NCBI RefSeq assembly: GCF_029623345.1 | Contig: NZ_JAPYKH010000019.1 | Coordinates: 1 to 64,000, forward strand | Origin: Sphingomonas phyllosphaerae | GTDB lineage: Bacteria > Pseudomonadota > Alphaproteobacteria > Sphingomonadales > Sphingomonadaceae | Reading direction: 5' to 3' | DNA: 64,000 nt | Shown here: positions 1-8,679 of the stretch, one piece after another | Layout of the letters: each line of letters opens with the position of its first letter | Numbering within the stretch: the first letter of the stretch is position 1 | Translations under genes and position numbers: made by a program | Notes under the pieces: model-generated | The model's input: the letters and a program-made list of their open reading frames with translations, nothing else | Told to the model about the DNA's origin: nothing | The model's database searches: none

Positions 1-903
1 GACCGTCGCGTTGCCGCGGGGCAGGATTATTACGCCGCCGCCGCGGCCGAGCATCGGACCCGCGATTTTCCGCTGAGGCCGTTCGTCGCGGTGAGGCTGC
101 CGACGCGCGCCTGGTTCTATCGTCTGGTCGGCGCAGAGGGCGCTCTATGGGCGCTGCGCGCGCTAGCGCTGCTCGCCGCGATCGGCACCGCTTTTCGGCT
201 GCGCGCGGCGGTCCGCCCGCGTCTACTCTGGGGCGGCGCCAGCGCGATCGCCGCCGCCTCTGCGTTGCCACTCGCCAACCCCGTGGTCGCTCTCTGGCCC
301 GAGTGCTGGGCGGGGCTTCTGGTGACACTGTCACTCGCGTTGCGGGACGAGCGCCGCTGGCGTGTCGCCGCGCTGCTCGGACTGGCTGCTGCGCTGCTCC
401 GCGAGTTGGCGCTTCCCTATCTTGCCGCGATGGTGCTCGCCGCGGCGTTCGAGCGGCGGCGCGAAGAGGCGCTGGGGTGGGCGGCCGCCGCGACCGCCGC
501 GATGGCCGCGCTCGCGGCCCATGCGGGCGCGGTCGCCGCCGTCCTGCGACCGGACGACGCGGTGTCGCAAGGATGGATCCGGGCGGGCGGCTGGAGCTTC
601 GATCTCGCGATGGCACGCGCCACCACGCCGCTCGCGCTCGTTCCGGCAGCGACCGCCACCTTCTTCGTCCCGCTCGCGCTCTATGGCTGGGCGAACGCGC
701 CGGGGGACTATGCACGCCGCGTCACCCTCACGTTAGTGACGCTGCTGGCCCCCACGCTGCTGATCGGCCGGCCCGAGAACAGCTATTGGGGACTGATGCT
801 CGCGCCAGTGTGGCTCGCTGGCCTCCCCCTCGCGCTGCCCGCCATGGCCCGTGCGGTTGCGCCCGCTGCAACGGCGAGACGCAAGCTTGCAATTGCGCGC
901 TAA
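1..903 (+). CDS. Polytopic membrane protein, 5' end cut by window
   Basis: The frame is open from base 1, so the N-terminus lies outside the window; the GTG at 91 is probably internal. The 300 visible residues are mostly hydrophobic helices separated by short Arg-rich loops, which fits an integral inner-membrane protein. The visible start (AGQDYY, then PLRPF, then RLPTRAWFY) resembles the first periplasmic loop of GT-C-like or DUF2029-like membrane glycosyltransferases. I base this on pattern memory, so the enzymatic role is inference. It converges on the ATP-grasp gene, with 47 bases between the two stop codons. A flippase or another lipid-linked sugar enzyme is possible. Confidence 0.55.
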   Translation, partial: DRRVAAGQDYYAAAAAEHRTRDFPLRPFVAVRLPTRAWFYRLVGAEGALWALRALALLAAIGTAFRLRAAVRPRLLWGGASAIAAASALPLANPVVALWPECWAGLLVTLSLALRDERRWRVAALLGLAAALLRELALPYLAAMVLAAAFERRREEALGWAAAATAAMAALAAHAGAVAAVLRPDDAVSQGWIRAGGWSFDLAMARATTPLALVPAATATFFVPLALYGWANAPGDYARRVTLTLVTLLAPTLLIGRPENSYWGLMLAPVWLAGLPLALPAMARAVAPAATARRKLAIAR

Positions 904-950
904 CCGGGCGTTGACCACATGGACGCTAGTGCTGCACCGCAGCATCAAGC

Positions 951-1937
951 CTAGGATCTCTTATGTTCTCGCTCATCTACCTCATCATCAGCCACCGCCG
1001 CGCCGAGCGCGCGCGTGCTGACGTGGTGCCGGTCGCCGCGCCGATCGTCACCGCGGCAGTCGCGGATGAGCCGTACCGCCTTGCTGCCTGATCGGGGGGC
1101 GAACCGATACTCGGCCCAGTAGGAGCCGAAGTGCAGGTCCCAGCTGACCGGTCGGAAGCGGTCGAGCCCTGAGCCGGGATAGAGCGTGAACTCACCGAAA
1201 TAGGGTCGCTCGTCGACGTCATAGAGGTCCACTCGCGCGAAATCGTGCGTCGCGCCGAGCGTCTCGGCCGCCGCGATCATCCGGTCGAGCGACACCGGTT
1301 GCGTGACCGGACGCGGATCGGTGGGAAACTCGAAGGCGAGGTCGAGCTGGCGCCACGCGCGGTCCAGCATCACCCGGCAGTGGTTATGTTCCCGGTCGAG
1401 ATCGACCTGAATGAACTCGACCCGCCCGCCGAACACGAAGAATTTATAGTCGACCGGCAGCACGCGACCGCAACCGATCAGCGGCTCGACCAGCAGTTGC
1501 GGCGCGATCTCCGAGTAGAGCCACTCGTGTAGCAGCGGCGCATAGGGGCGGCGCAGCCAGCGCGCCGCACGGCGCCGCACGTCCGCCCAATCCAGCGAGT
1601 CGCCGTCGCGGACGAACACGTTCTGTTGGCTCGCATGCGAGGACTTGAGCACGAACGGGCGCGGCCAGGGCGGCACGTCGGGCAGCGCGGTGCCATGCCA
1701 CAGGGTCGGGATCACCCACTCGCCGCCCAACGCCGCGGCGACATGCGCCTTCACCGCCACCTTGTCGGCGAGCTTGGGCCAGCGCGGGTCACGTTCGAAC
1801 AATTTGCGCGCATACACCAGTTCGCTGAACCGGCGCGGTGCGGCGAGATCGGGCAGCCGCCCGAACCGCCAGAGATAGATCAGCCGCGGCAGCACGTTGG
1901 GCGCGCGTCGCGGGCGGCTCTGCTCGAGGTGTGGCAC
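951..1937 (-). CDS. TupA-like ATP-grasp family protein
   Basis: This is a probable ATP-grasp ligase of the TupA-like family, often found with surface polysaccharide genes. Visible hallmarks are RFSELVYARKL near the N-terminus, FVLKSSHASQQNVFV (the nucleotide-binding hairpin with its Lys), PVDYKFFVFGGRVEFIQVD, and the acidic RVDLYDVDERPYFGEFTLYPGSG, here broken into its parts RVDLYD and FGEFTLYPGSG, which should bind the ATP-Mg. The open frame runs up to a TTG at 1997, but that extension is low-complexity Pro/Arg. I chose the GTG at 1937, giving 328 residues; the ribosome site is weak, so the start is uncertain. The substrate is unknown. Its neighbour across the convergent gap is a membrane protein that may also act on glycans. 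Confidence 0.75.
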   Translation of the reverse strand: MPHLEQSRPRRAPNVLPRLIYLWRFGRLPDLAAPRRFSELVYARKLFERDPRWPKLADKVAVKAHVAAALGGEWVIPTLWHGTALPDVPPWPRPFVLKSSHASQQNVFVRDGDSLDWADVRRRAARWLRRPYAPLLHEWLYSEIAPQLLVEPLIGCGRVLPVDYKFFVFGGRVEFIQVDLDREHNHCRVMLDRAWRQLDLAFEFPTDPRPVTQPVSLDRMIAAAETLGATHDFARVDLYDVDERPYFGEFTLYPGSGLDRFRPVSWDLHFGSYWAEYRFAPRSGSKAVRLIRDCRGDDRRGDRHHVSTRALGAAVADDEVDEREHKRS

Positions 1938-2049
1938 GCTCGGTCCCGGACTGCGGAGGCTCGACGGGCAGTTACCCAGACGGCGGATGCGGGGCAAGCG
2001 CCGCTATCGATGCGCTGCGACGTCTGCCGTGAGGTGGCGCTCGGGGCGT

Positions 2050-2085
2050 CAACAACAAGCGCCCGGCGCGGGGGAGCGCCGGGCG
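2050..2085 (-). terminator. Rho-independent terminator of the lipoprotein gene
   Basis: A perfect 9-bp stem (2060-2068 with 2077-2085) around an 8-base GC-rich loop is followed, on the minus strand, by the T-rich run CTTGTTGTTG. It lies about 65 bases past the stop of the lipoprotein gene and upstream of the ATP-grasp gene, so it should separate the two transcripts. Confidence 0.6.
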
Positions 2086-2151
2086 GAGGTTGGTCTAGGG
2101 AGCACTAGACGGTTCGGTGCGGCGCCCGTGGAGGGGGTGCCGAATCTCGGA

Positions 2152-2391
2152 TCAGAGCGTGTTGCCGGCAGTGGCGTTCACATTGTCGCCGGTCGCGTTG
2201 GCGGGCAGCGCGCCCAGGTCGGTGCCGTTGCCGACCGACGCGAAGTTGCCATCGGTGGGCAGCTCCTCGTTGAGCACCGTCTCATTCGCCAGCGTGTCGT
2301 TGGCGGCGGTGTCGTTGCTGGTCTTCGAACCGCAAGCGGCGAGCGCCAGCGCCAGGCTGATCCCGGTCGCACCGGCGACGATCTTCTTCAT
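2152..2391 (-). CDS. Small lipoprotein, Asn/Thr-rich
   Basis: A 79-residue protein with a classic lipoprotein signal: MKK, a hydrophobic stretch, then the lipobox ALAAC, with lipidation predicted on Cys20. The mature part is a low-complexity chain built from N, T, D, A and L (NDTAANDTLANETVLNEE), with no recognisable fold. The ATG at 2391 has GGAG just upstream; the in-frame TTG at 2394 is less likely. It is a single gene with its own terminator. Similar short lipoproteins in sphingomonads have been mislabelled as circumsporozoite-like because of their composition. The function is unknown; a surface or periplasmic spacer role is only a guess. Confidence 0.75.
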   Translation of the reverse strand: MKKIVAGATGISLALALAACGSKTSNDTAANDTLANETVLNEELPTDGNFASVGNGTDLGALPANATGDNVNATAGNTL

Positions 2392-2584
2392 CAACTCCGA
2401 TCCCCTTCAAATAGGCGGCGCCTCGCGCCGTCCCCGCAAATCTACACTGCTCCGATCGGAATACAAGAGAGTAGATGCGTCAGCCGACCCATGGAGGCGA
2501 AAAGCAGCGGAGCGCGCACGAGAGAGCGCGCACGACGGTGCTCGCGCCCGAGCGGACGCCCGTTTCCTTCATTGTAGGACCGAG

Positions 2585-3391
2585 TCAAGGAAGGAGGAAC
2601 GTACCCTCGATCACGGTAACGCAATCACCGCGCAGGATCACGCGCTCGCCATCGAGCCGGCAGCCCACTCGTCCGCCCCGCGCGCTCGCCTGGAACGCGC
2701 CGAACGAGTCGCGGCCGAGCCGCTCCGCCCAATACGGCACCATCACCGCGTGTGCGGAACCGGTCACCGGATCCTCCGGGATGTCGAAATAGTCGGTGAA
2801 GACACGGCTGACCACCTCGGCACTCTCACCGCGCGCCGCGACGATGTGGACGAACGGCCCCAGCGCCTTGACCGCGCGCCCGTCCGGCGTCGCCGCCCGC
2901 ACCGCCGCCTCGTCGGCGACGATCACGAGCGCATAGCCCTTCTCGTGCCACAAGGTCTCGACCGCCTCGACGCCGAGCGCCGCGACGATCTCCGGCATCG
3001 CGCGCGGTTCCGGCTTCCATGCCGGCAGCGCCATCGCGTAGCTGGCGCCCACCGCGCCCTCCGCGCGTGCGACCTCGAGCACGCCGGCCTGGCGCGTGCG
3101 GAAGCGCACCGAATCGCGGTCCCCGTCGGACGAGAGCACGAAATGGCCGCTCGCCAGCGTGGCATGGCCGCACAGCGCCACCTCCGCTGCCGGGGTGAAC
3201 CAGCGTAGCTCGAAGTCGCTGTCGCCGCTCGTATCGGGGACGAGGAAGGCGGTCTCGCTGAGGTTGTTCTCCTCCGCGATCTGCTGGAGCAGCCTGTCCT
3301 CGGGCCAGCTCGTCAGCGGCATCACCGCCGCCGGATTGCCCGCGAAGGCGGCGTCGGCGAACGCGTCGATCTGGGCGAAGGGGATGCGCAT
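2585..3391 (-). CDS. PhzF family isomerase
   Basis: A 268-residue member of the PhzF (phenazine biosynthesis-like) isomerase/epimerase family, cytosolic. The N-terminal FAQIDAFADAAFAGNPAAV is the family signature. NNLSETAF carries the catalytic Glu46, LRWFTPAAEVALCGHATLA is the first-half active-site loop, and DPVTGSAHAVMVPYW is the equivalent loop of the second half. The ATG at 3391 shares its A with the TGA of the upstream CDF gene (TGATG), so translation is coupled; the TTG at 3394 seen in the longer frame is unlikely. Third gene of the operon pdxH > CDF > this gene. No phenazine genes are nearby, so a housekeeping metabolite-repair or amino-acid isomerase role is more likely. The substrate is unknown. 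Confidence 0.9.
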   Translation of the reverse strand: MRIPFAQIDAFADAAFAGNPAAVMPLTSWPEDRLLQQIAEENNLSETAFLVPDTSGDSDFELRWFTPAAEVALCGHATLASGHFVLSSDGDRDSVRFRTRQAGVLEVARAEGAVGASYAMALPAWKPEPRAMPEIVAALGVEAVETLWHEKGYALVIVADEAAVRAATPDGRAVKALGPFVHIVAARGESAEVVSRVFTDYFDIPEDPVTGSAHAVMVPYWAERLGRDSFGAFQASARGGRVGCRLDGERVILRGDCVTVIEGTFLLP

Positions 3392-4344
3392 CAATAGCCT
3401 ACTCGCTTGCCGAACCAGTGCGGCGTGACGTCCGCCTCGACCAAGGGATTGTCGGTGTCGACGTGGCCCTCGGGATCGAGGTGGATCAGCGTTTCCACCC
3501 GCGGGAAGGTCTGGCGCAGCGCCACCTCCACCCGCTCGACGATATCATGCGCGTCGCGCACGGTGAGGCTCGGGTCGACCTCCATGTGGAATTGCGCGAA
3601 ATCGTGGCTACCCGCGCGGCGCGTGCGGAAATCGTGGATGCCGCGGATGCCGGGCTGGCGCGCGGCCACCTCCATGAAGGCGGCGCGCTGGTCCTCGGAC
3701 CATTCCTTGTCCATCAGCATGTCGATCGCCTGGCTCGACGCCTGGAACGCGCCCCAGGCGAGCCACAAAGCGATGGCGATGCCGAATACGGGGTCCGCCC
3801 CCGACAGGCCGACATATTGGTCCAGCACCAGGGCGGCGATCACCGCCACGTTGAGCAGCACGTCCGACTGGTAATGGACGTTGTCCGCCAGGATCGCGAC
3901 CGAGCCGGTGCGCCGGATGACGCTGCGCTGGTAGGCGAGCAGCGCAAAGGTGGCGAGGATGGCGAGCACCGAGACGCCGATGCCCAGCCCCGCGTCCTCG
4001 TTGGCGCCGGGCTCGGAGAAGCGCTGAATCGCGCGCACCGCGATGCCGATCGCGGAGGCGGTGATCAGCACCACCTGGAAGAGCGCGGCGAGCGCCTCGG
4101 CCTTGCCGTGACCGAAGCGATGGTCGTGGTCAGCGGGCTCGGCGGCGAGCTTGACGCCGTACAGCGTCACCAGGCTTGCGAGCAGGTCGAGCCCGGTATC
4201 GGCCAAGCTGCCCAGCATCGCGACCGAGCCGGTGTGCCAGGCGGCATAGCCCTTCACCAGCAGCAGCGACGCGGCCATTGCCACGCTGGCGAGCGCGGCG
4301 CGCATCGCCAAGGGTACGGCGCGACGACGTTCCTCGTTGGTCAT
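3391..4344 (-). CDS. Cation diffusion facilitator (FieF-like) metal exporter
   Basis: A 317-residue CDF transporter of the inner membrane that should export divalent metal (Zn, Fe or Mn) in exchange for protons. The TM2 motif ADTGLD (DxxxD) and the TM5 motif NVHYQSD (HxxxD) give the DD-HD site of E. coli FieF. DHDHRFGHGKAEALAALFQ is the conserved cytosolic loop. The C-terminal 90 residues, with HDFRTRRAG, HMEVD, DAHDI and HLDPEGH, form the metal-sensing cytoplasmic domain. The chosen ATG at 4344 overlaps the pdxH stop in an ATGA; the longer frame to 4368 lacks this. Six membrane helices fit the hydrophobicity. Its stop overlaps the phzF-like start, so three genes are translationally chained. 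Confidence 0.9.
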   Translation of the reverse strand: MTNEERRRAVPLAMRAALASVAMAASLLLVKGYAAWHTGSVAMLGSLADTGLDLLASLVTLYGVKLAAEPADHDHRFGHGKAEALAALFQVVLITASAIGIAVRAIQRFSEPGANEDAGLGIGVSVLAILATFALLAYQRSVIRRTGSVAILADNVHYQSDVLLNVAVIAALVLDQYVGLSGADPVFGIAIALWLAWGAFQASSQAIDMLMDKEWSEDQRAAFMEVAARQPGIRGIHDFRTRRAGSHDFAQFHMEVDPSLTVRDAHDIVERVEVALRQTFPRVETLIHLDPEGHVDTDNPLVEADVTPHWFGKRVGY

Positions 4345-4928
4345 GGGAAGAGCAGCCCCTCGTTCCACGTGCCGCCCGCGCGGGTGAAGAGCCGGCGCTC
4401 GTGCAGCCGGTGCGCGCGGTCCTGCCAGAACTCGATCTCCTCGGCGGCGACGCGATAGCCGCCCCAGAAGGGCGGGCGCGGCACGTCCTGCCCGTCGAAG
4501 CGCTGACGCATCGCCTCGACCCGCTCCTCGAAGGTGGCGCGCGAGTCGAGCGGGCGCGACTGGTCCGAAGCCCAGGCGCCGAGCCGCGAGTCGCGACCGC
4601 GCGAGGCGAAATAGGCGTCGCTCTCGGCGTCGCTGACTCGAGTCACCGCGCCGGTGACGCGCACCTGGCGACGCAGCGACTTCCAGTGGAAGAGCAGCGA
4701 GGCCTGGGCGTTGTCGCCTAACTCCGCGGCCTTGCGGCTGCCGCGGTTGGTGTAGAACACGAAGCCCTCGGGGCCATGCCCCTTGAGCAGCACCATGCGC
4801 GCCGACGGACGCCCGCGGGCGTCCGCGGTGGCGAGCGCCATCGCGTTGGGGTCATTAGGTTCGCTCTGTTCCGCCTCGGCGAGCCAGCGGTCGAAGAGCG
4901 CGATCGGATCGTCGGCCATGCCGCGCAT
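4341..4928 (-). CDS. pdxH: Pyridoxamine 5'-phosphate oxidase
   Basis: A cytosolic FMN enzyme making pyridoxal 5'-phosphate from pyridoxamine or pyridoxine phosphate, the last step of vitamin B6 synthesis and salvage. At 195 residues it has the usual length. Family signatures visible are MALATAD, RMVLLKG and FVFYTNRGSRKAAEL in the FMN-binding barrel, LLFHWKSLRRQVRVTG, SRGRDSRLGAWAS, and the C-terminal PLP-binding part PPFWGGYRV with FWQDRAHRLHER. Two in-frame ATGs (4928 and 4919) are possible, and neither has a strong ribosome site. It heads the overlapping operon with the CDF exporter and PhzF-like gene, divergent from ku. Confidence 0.95.
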   Translation of the reverse strand: MRGMADDPIALFDRWLAEAEQSEPNDPNAMALATADARGRPSARMVLLKGHGPEGFVFYTNRGSRKAAELGDNAQASLLFHWKSLRRQVRVTGAVTRVSDAESDAYFASRGRDSRLGAWASDQSRPLDSRATFEERVEAMRQRFDGQDVPRPPFWGGYRVAAEEIEFWQDRAHRLHERRLFTRAGGTWNEGLLFP

Positions 4929-5035
4929 CTAGGCGAAAAGAGCCGCGATTTCCACGCCCGATCGGGCGAGGCGCCGGGCGAGGGAACCCGTCTGCCAGCA
5001 AATGATTGAATCGCCTCCGGAACAAGGGAAGCGAC

Positions 5036-5941
5036 ATGGCGGCGCGGGCATATTGGCAGGGACAGATCCGGCTCGCGCTGGTGTCGATCCCGGTGGAGAT
5101 CTACTCGGCGACCAAGTCGGGCGCGCAGGTCAGCTTTCATCAGATCCACGAGCCCTCGGGCAAGCGGATCAAGTATGAGAAAGTGGTGCCGGGCATGGGC
5201 CCAGTCGACACCGACGAGATCGTGAAGGGCTTCGAGGTCGAGAAAGGCGAATATGTCCTGCTCGAGCAGGACGAGATCGACGCGGTCAAGCTCGAGTCGA
5301 AGAAGACGCTGGAGCTCACGCAATTCGTCGACGCCAGCGAGATCGACGTGCTCTATTACGAGAAGCCCTATTTCGTCGTGCCAGCGGACGACCTCGCCGA
5401 GGAGGCCTTCATCGTGCTGCGCGAGGCGCTGCGGCGGACCAAAAAGGTCGGGCTGGGCCAGCTCGCGATGCGCGGGCGCGAATATGTCGTCAGCCTCAAG
5501 CCTTGCGGGCGCGGCCTGGTGCTGGAAACGCTGCGCTACGCCGACGAGGTCAACAAGGCGCAGGGATACTTCCGCGACATCCCGGACGAGAAGCCCGACC
5601 CCGAGCTCCTCGACCTCGCCGAGGCGCTGATCGAGAAGAAGAGCGGTGCGTTCGACCCGCAGGAGTTCCACGATCGCTACGTCGACGCGCTGCGCGGGCT
5701 GATCGAGCGCAAGCGCAAGGCGCACGGGCGCAAGATCATCGAGGACAAGGACGCGGGCGACGCCCGCTCGGCGTCGAACGTGGTCGACCTGATGGCGGCG
5801 CTGAAGAAGTCGATGGAAGGCTCGCGCGGCGCGGCCAACGAGAATGCGGGCGCGAGCAAGGCCGCCGCCAAGCCGGCGGCGAAGCGCGCACCCGCCAAGA
5901 AGCCGGCGGCCAGGAAGCCGGCGGCGAAGAAGAGCGCGTGA
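5036..5941 (+). CDS. ku: Ku protein of bacterial NHEJ
   Basis: A 301-residue DNA end-binding protein that forms a homodimeric ring on double-strand breaks and recruits LigD for non-homologous end joining. The N-terminal AARAYWQGQIRLALVSIPV and FHQIHEPSGKRIKYEKV are Ku core signatures, as are YYEKPYFVVP and MRGREYVVSLKPC. The last ~40 residues are a Lys/Ala/Pro tail (KKPAARKPAAKKSA) like the basic C-terminus that some bacterial Ku proteins use for DNA or LigD contact. I chose the ATG at 5036 because AAGGGAAG lies 6 bases upstream and the family begins there; the frame is open to 5006. Followed by ligD after 157 bases holding an inverted repeat. Confidence 0.95.
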   Translation: MAARAYWQGQIRLALVSIPVEIYSATKSGAQVSFHQIHEPSGKRIKYEKVVPGMGPVDTDEIVKGFEVEKGEYVLLEQDEIDAVKLESKKTLELTQFVDASEIDVLYYEKPYFVVPADDLAEEAFIVLREALRRTKKVGLGQLAMRGREYVVSLKPCGRGLVLETLRYADEVNKAQGYFRDIPDEKPDPELLDLAEALIEKKSGAFDPQEFHDRYVDALRGLIERKRKAHGRKIIEDKDAGDARSASNVVDLMAALKKSMEGSRGAANENAGASKAAAKPAAKRAPAKKPAARKPAAKKSA

Positions 5942-5957
5942 GGGTCGCTCAACTCCT

Positions 5958-6055
5958 CCGTCATCCCGGACGTGGTCCGGGATCCACTTGTCCGCGAGAG
6001 CAACCCCTTCTGAGTACGCGGCACGGTGGATCCCGGACCAAGTCCGGAATGACGG
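5958..6055. repeat. 30-bp inverted repeat between ku and ligD
   Basis: Left arm 5958-5987 and right arm 6026-6055 pair at 28 of 30 positions around a 38-base loop. The outer ends read CCGTCAT/ATGACGG and the inner ends GGGATCCAC/GTGGATCCC. This looks like a dispersed intergenic palindrome of the REP/MITE kind rather than a terminator, because no T-run follows either arm. Confidence 0.8.
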
Positions 6056-6098
6056 CGATCGTGGGAAACACGAGCGGCGACGGTGCGGAGAAGGTCGG

Positions 6099-8600
6099 GT
6101 GACGAAGAAGAAAGACCAAGGCACCGCACCCGCCGCTCCTGCCTCCCCCGCCGACCCGCTCGCGCGCTACAACGCCAAGCGCGACTTCAGCCGTACCGCC
6201 GAGCCCGCGGGCACGCTCGCGCCCGGCAACAGCAACAGCTTCATGGTGCAGAAGCACGACGCCACGCGCCTTCACTGGGACTTCCGCCTCGAACTCGACG
6301 GCGTGCTCAAGAGCTGGGCGGTCACGCGCGGCCCCAGCCTCGACCCTGACGAGAAGCGGCTCGCGGTACGCACCGAGGACCATCCGCTCTCCTACGCCAC
6401 GTTCGAGGGCACGATCCCCAAGGGCGAATATGGCGGCGGCACGGTGATGCTGTGGGACCGCGGCACCTGGTCGCCGATCGCCGGCAAGAGCGCGCGCGAC
6501 CTCGACAAGGGCCACCTCCATTTCGTGCTCGACGGCGAGCGGATGAAGGGCGAGTGGCTGCTCATCCGACTGCGCCCGCGCGGGAAGGAAAAGAGCGAGA
6601 ACTGGCTGCTGCGCAAGATCGACGACGCTCATGCCGGCGGCACCGACACGCTGGTGGAGACCGCGCTGACCAGCGTCGCCACCGGCCGCACGATGCAGGA
6701 AATCGCCGAAGGCGCGCCGCCGCATGAGGACGCCGCTGCGCCGAAAGCGAAGCCAGCCAGGGCAAAGCCGGCCGGACGCGCGCGCAAGGCCGCCCTGCCC
6801 GCCTATGAGCCGCCCCAGCTCTGCACCTTGGTCGACGCGGTGCCCAGCGGCGGCGACTGGATCCATGAGGTAAAGTACGACGGCTATCGCGCGCTCGTCG
6901 CCGTCGCCGACCGGCAGGCCAAGGTCTACACGCGCAACGGCCTCGACTGGACCGACAAGTTCGCCGGCATCGCGTCGGCCGCGGCCGCGCTCCCCGTCGG
7001 CAGCGCGCTGATTGACGGCGAGATCGTCGCCTTCAAGGACGGGCGTCCCGACTTTTCGACGCTCAAGGACGCGATCAGCGGGAACGGCGCGATGACGCTC
7101 TTCGCCTTCGACCTGCTCGAGCAGGACGGCGAGGACCTGCGCGGGCTCGCCAACGTCCACCGCAAGGAGCGGCTGCGCGCGCTGGTCGGCGCGGGCGAGG
7201 CACGGCTCCAGTTCGCCGAGCATGTCACCGGCGCGGGCGAGCAACTGTTCGAGACCATGTGCCGCGAGGGCTTCGAGGGTGTCGTCTCGAAGAAGGCCGA
7301 CGCGCCCTACCGCGGCCGGCGCACCCAGGCGTGGCTGAAGGTGAAATGCACGCGCCGGCAGGAGTTCGTCGTCGTCGGCTGGACGCCCTCGGACAAGCGC
7401 CGCGGCTTCCGCTCGCTGCTGCTCGGCGTCAACGAGGGCGGCGTGCTGCGCTACGCCGGCAAGGTCGGGACCGGCTTCTCGGGCGCGCTGATCGAGGAGC
7501 TGAGCGCCCAGCTGGAGAAGCTCGAGCGCAAGACGCCGACCGTGGCGGCGCCGCGCGCGGCGGTACGCGGCGCGCGTTGGGCCAGCCCCAAGCTCGTCGC
7601 CGAGATCGCCTTCACCGAGACCACCCCGGAAGGCGTGCTGCGCCACCCGAGCTTCCTCGGCCTGCGCGGTGACAAGAAGGCTGCCGAAGTGGTGGTGGAA
7701 CGGCCCGCACCGGCGCCCGAGGCCGCCGCGGCACCGACCACGTCGATCAAGGTGTCGAGCCGCGAGCGCATCATCTTCCCCGAGAGCGAGGTGACCAAAG
7801 GCGACCTCGCCGATCATTATCTCGCCGTCGCCGCGATCATGCTGCCGTGGGTCGGGCATCGCCCGGTCAGCCTTGTGCGCTGTCCGCAGGGACGCGCCAA
7901 GCATTGCTTCTTCCAGAAGCACGACGCCGGCTCGTTCGGTGACACCGTGCATCAGGTGCCGATCCGCGAGAAGGACGGCTCGACCGAGAATTACCTCTAC
8001 GTCGACTCGGCCGACGGGCTGGTCGCCTGCGTGCAGATGGGGACGATCGAGTTCCACGGCTGGGGCTCGACCGTCGCGACGCTGGAGCGGCCCGATCGCA
8101 TGGTGTTCGACCTCGATCCCGACGAGGACCTCGACTTCGCCGACACCAAACGCGCCGCCGAGCACCTCAAGGAGCAGCTTGCCGAGCTTGGCCTGACCAG
8201 CTTTCCGCTGCTGTCGGGCGGCAAGGGCGTCCACGTCGTGGTGCCGCTGACATCGGTGGCGGAATGGCCCGCCGTGCGCGACTTCGCCGAGCGGTTCGCG
8301 CGCGCACTGGCGCAGGCCGAGCCCGACCGCTTCGTCGCCAACATGAGCAAGGCCAAGCGCAAGGGCCGCATCTTCATCGACTATCTGCGCAACCAGCGCG
8401 GCGCGACCGCGATCATGCCCTATGCCGCACGCGCACGCGCGGGGGCGCCGGTCGCCGCGCCGGTATCCTGGACCGAGCTGCGCGACCTCGACACAGCAGC
8501 GCGCTGGCACGTCGGCGACGCGGCCGAGCTGATCGCGCGCGCCAACGGCCGCTCGCTCAAGGGCTGGGGGGTGGCGGACCAGGTGTTGCCGGAGGTGTGA
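6099..8600 (+). CDS. ligD: Multifunctional DNA ligase D
   Basis: An ATP-dependent NHEJ ligase of 833 residues with all three domains. The 3'-phosphoesterase (about 20-180) shows MVQKHDATRLHWDFRLE and KGEYGGGTVMLWDRGTW. The ligase domain (about 235-535) has the adenylated Lys259 in HEVKYDGYRAL, then IDGEIVAF, EGVVSKK and WLKVKC. The polymerase/primase domain (about 550-830) has the metal-binding DLDPDEDLDF, SGGKGVHVVVPL and FIDYLRNQRGATAIMPYA. The GTG at 6099 is preceded by a purine-rich GGAGAAGG; the frame is open further up through the intergenic repeat, which is not coding. The order PE-LIG-POL is the common alphaproteobacterial arrangement. It acts with the upstream Ku. Confidence 0.95.
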   Translation: MTKKKDQGTAPAAPASPADPLARYNAKRDFSRTAEPAGTLAPGNSNSFMVQKHDATRLHWDFRLELDGVLKSWAVTRGPSLDPDEKRLAVRTEDHPLSYATFEGTIPKGEYGGGTVMLWDRGTWSPIAGKSARDLDKGHLHFVLDGERMKGEWLLIRLRPRGKEKSENWLLRKIDDAHAGGTDTLVETALTSVATGRTMQEIAEGAPPHEDAAAPKAKPARAKPAGRARKAALPAYEPPQLCTLVDAVPSGGDWIHEVKYDGYRALVAVADRQAKVYTRNGLDWTDKFAGIASAAAALPVGSALIDGEIVAFKDGRPDFSTLKDAISGNGAMTLFAFDLLEQDGEDLRGLANVHRKERLRALVGAGEARLQFAEHVTGAGEQLFETMCREGFEGVVSKKADAPYRGRRTQAWLKVKCTRRQEFVVVGWTPSDKRRGFRSLLLGVNEGGVLRYAGKVGTGFSGALIEELSAQLEKLERKTPTVAAPRAAVRGARWASPKLVAEIAFTETTPEGVLRHPSFLGLRGDKKAAEVVVERPAPAPEAAAAPTTSIKVSSRERIIFPESEVTKGDLADHYLAVAAIMLPWVGHRPVSLVRCPQGRAKHCFFQKHDAGSFGDTVHQVPIREKDGSTENYLYVDSADGLVACVQMGTIEFHGWGSTVATLERPDRMVFDLDPDEDLDFADTKRAAEHLKEQLAELGLTSFPLLSGGKGVHVVVPLTSVAEWPAVRDFAERFARALAQAEPDRFVANMSKAKRKGRIFIDYLRNQRGATAIMPYAARARAGAPVAAPVSWTELRDLDTAARWHVGDAAELIARANGRSLKGWGVADQVLPEV

Positions 8601-8608
8601 GGGGCTAA

Positions 8609-8628
8609 CTCCCCCCGCTCGCGGGGAG
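8609..8628. repeat. Short hairpin after ligD
   Basis: CTCCCC (8609-8614) pairs with GGGGAG (8623-8628), 8 bases past the ligD stop. There is no T-run, so it is a weak terminator candidate or a small GC palindrome. Confidence 0.35.
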
Positions 8629-8667
8629 GATCTAGGATCACGGCGAGCCCATGCGGTCGGATCACGT

Positions 8668-8673
8668 TATAAT
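8668..8673 (+). promoter_or_regulatory. Consensus -10 hexamer abutting a start codon
   Basis: TATAAT, a perfect sigma-70 -10 box, ends only 6 bases before the ATG at 8680, so transcription would begin at or very near the start codon and give a leaderless mRNA. There is no recognisable -35 hexamer at 8645-8650. Confidence 0.35.
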
Positions 8674-8679
8674 GGTCTC

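Noticed and set aside
931..943. GCTGCACCGCAGC as a PhaR-type operator
   Set aside because: It fits CTGC-N3-GCAG, but it lies between two convergent stop codons, where an operator has no promoter to control.
5961..8510. An 849-codon open frame on the minus strand across ligD
   Set aside because: It mirrors the ligD codons in a GC-rich genome, has Arg/Ala/Gly/His-rich composition and no domain; LigD on the plus strand has all its motifs.
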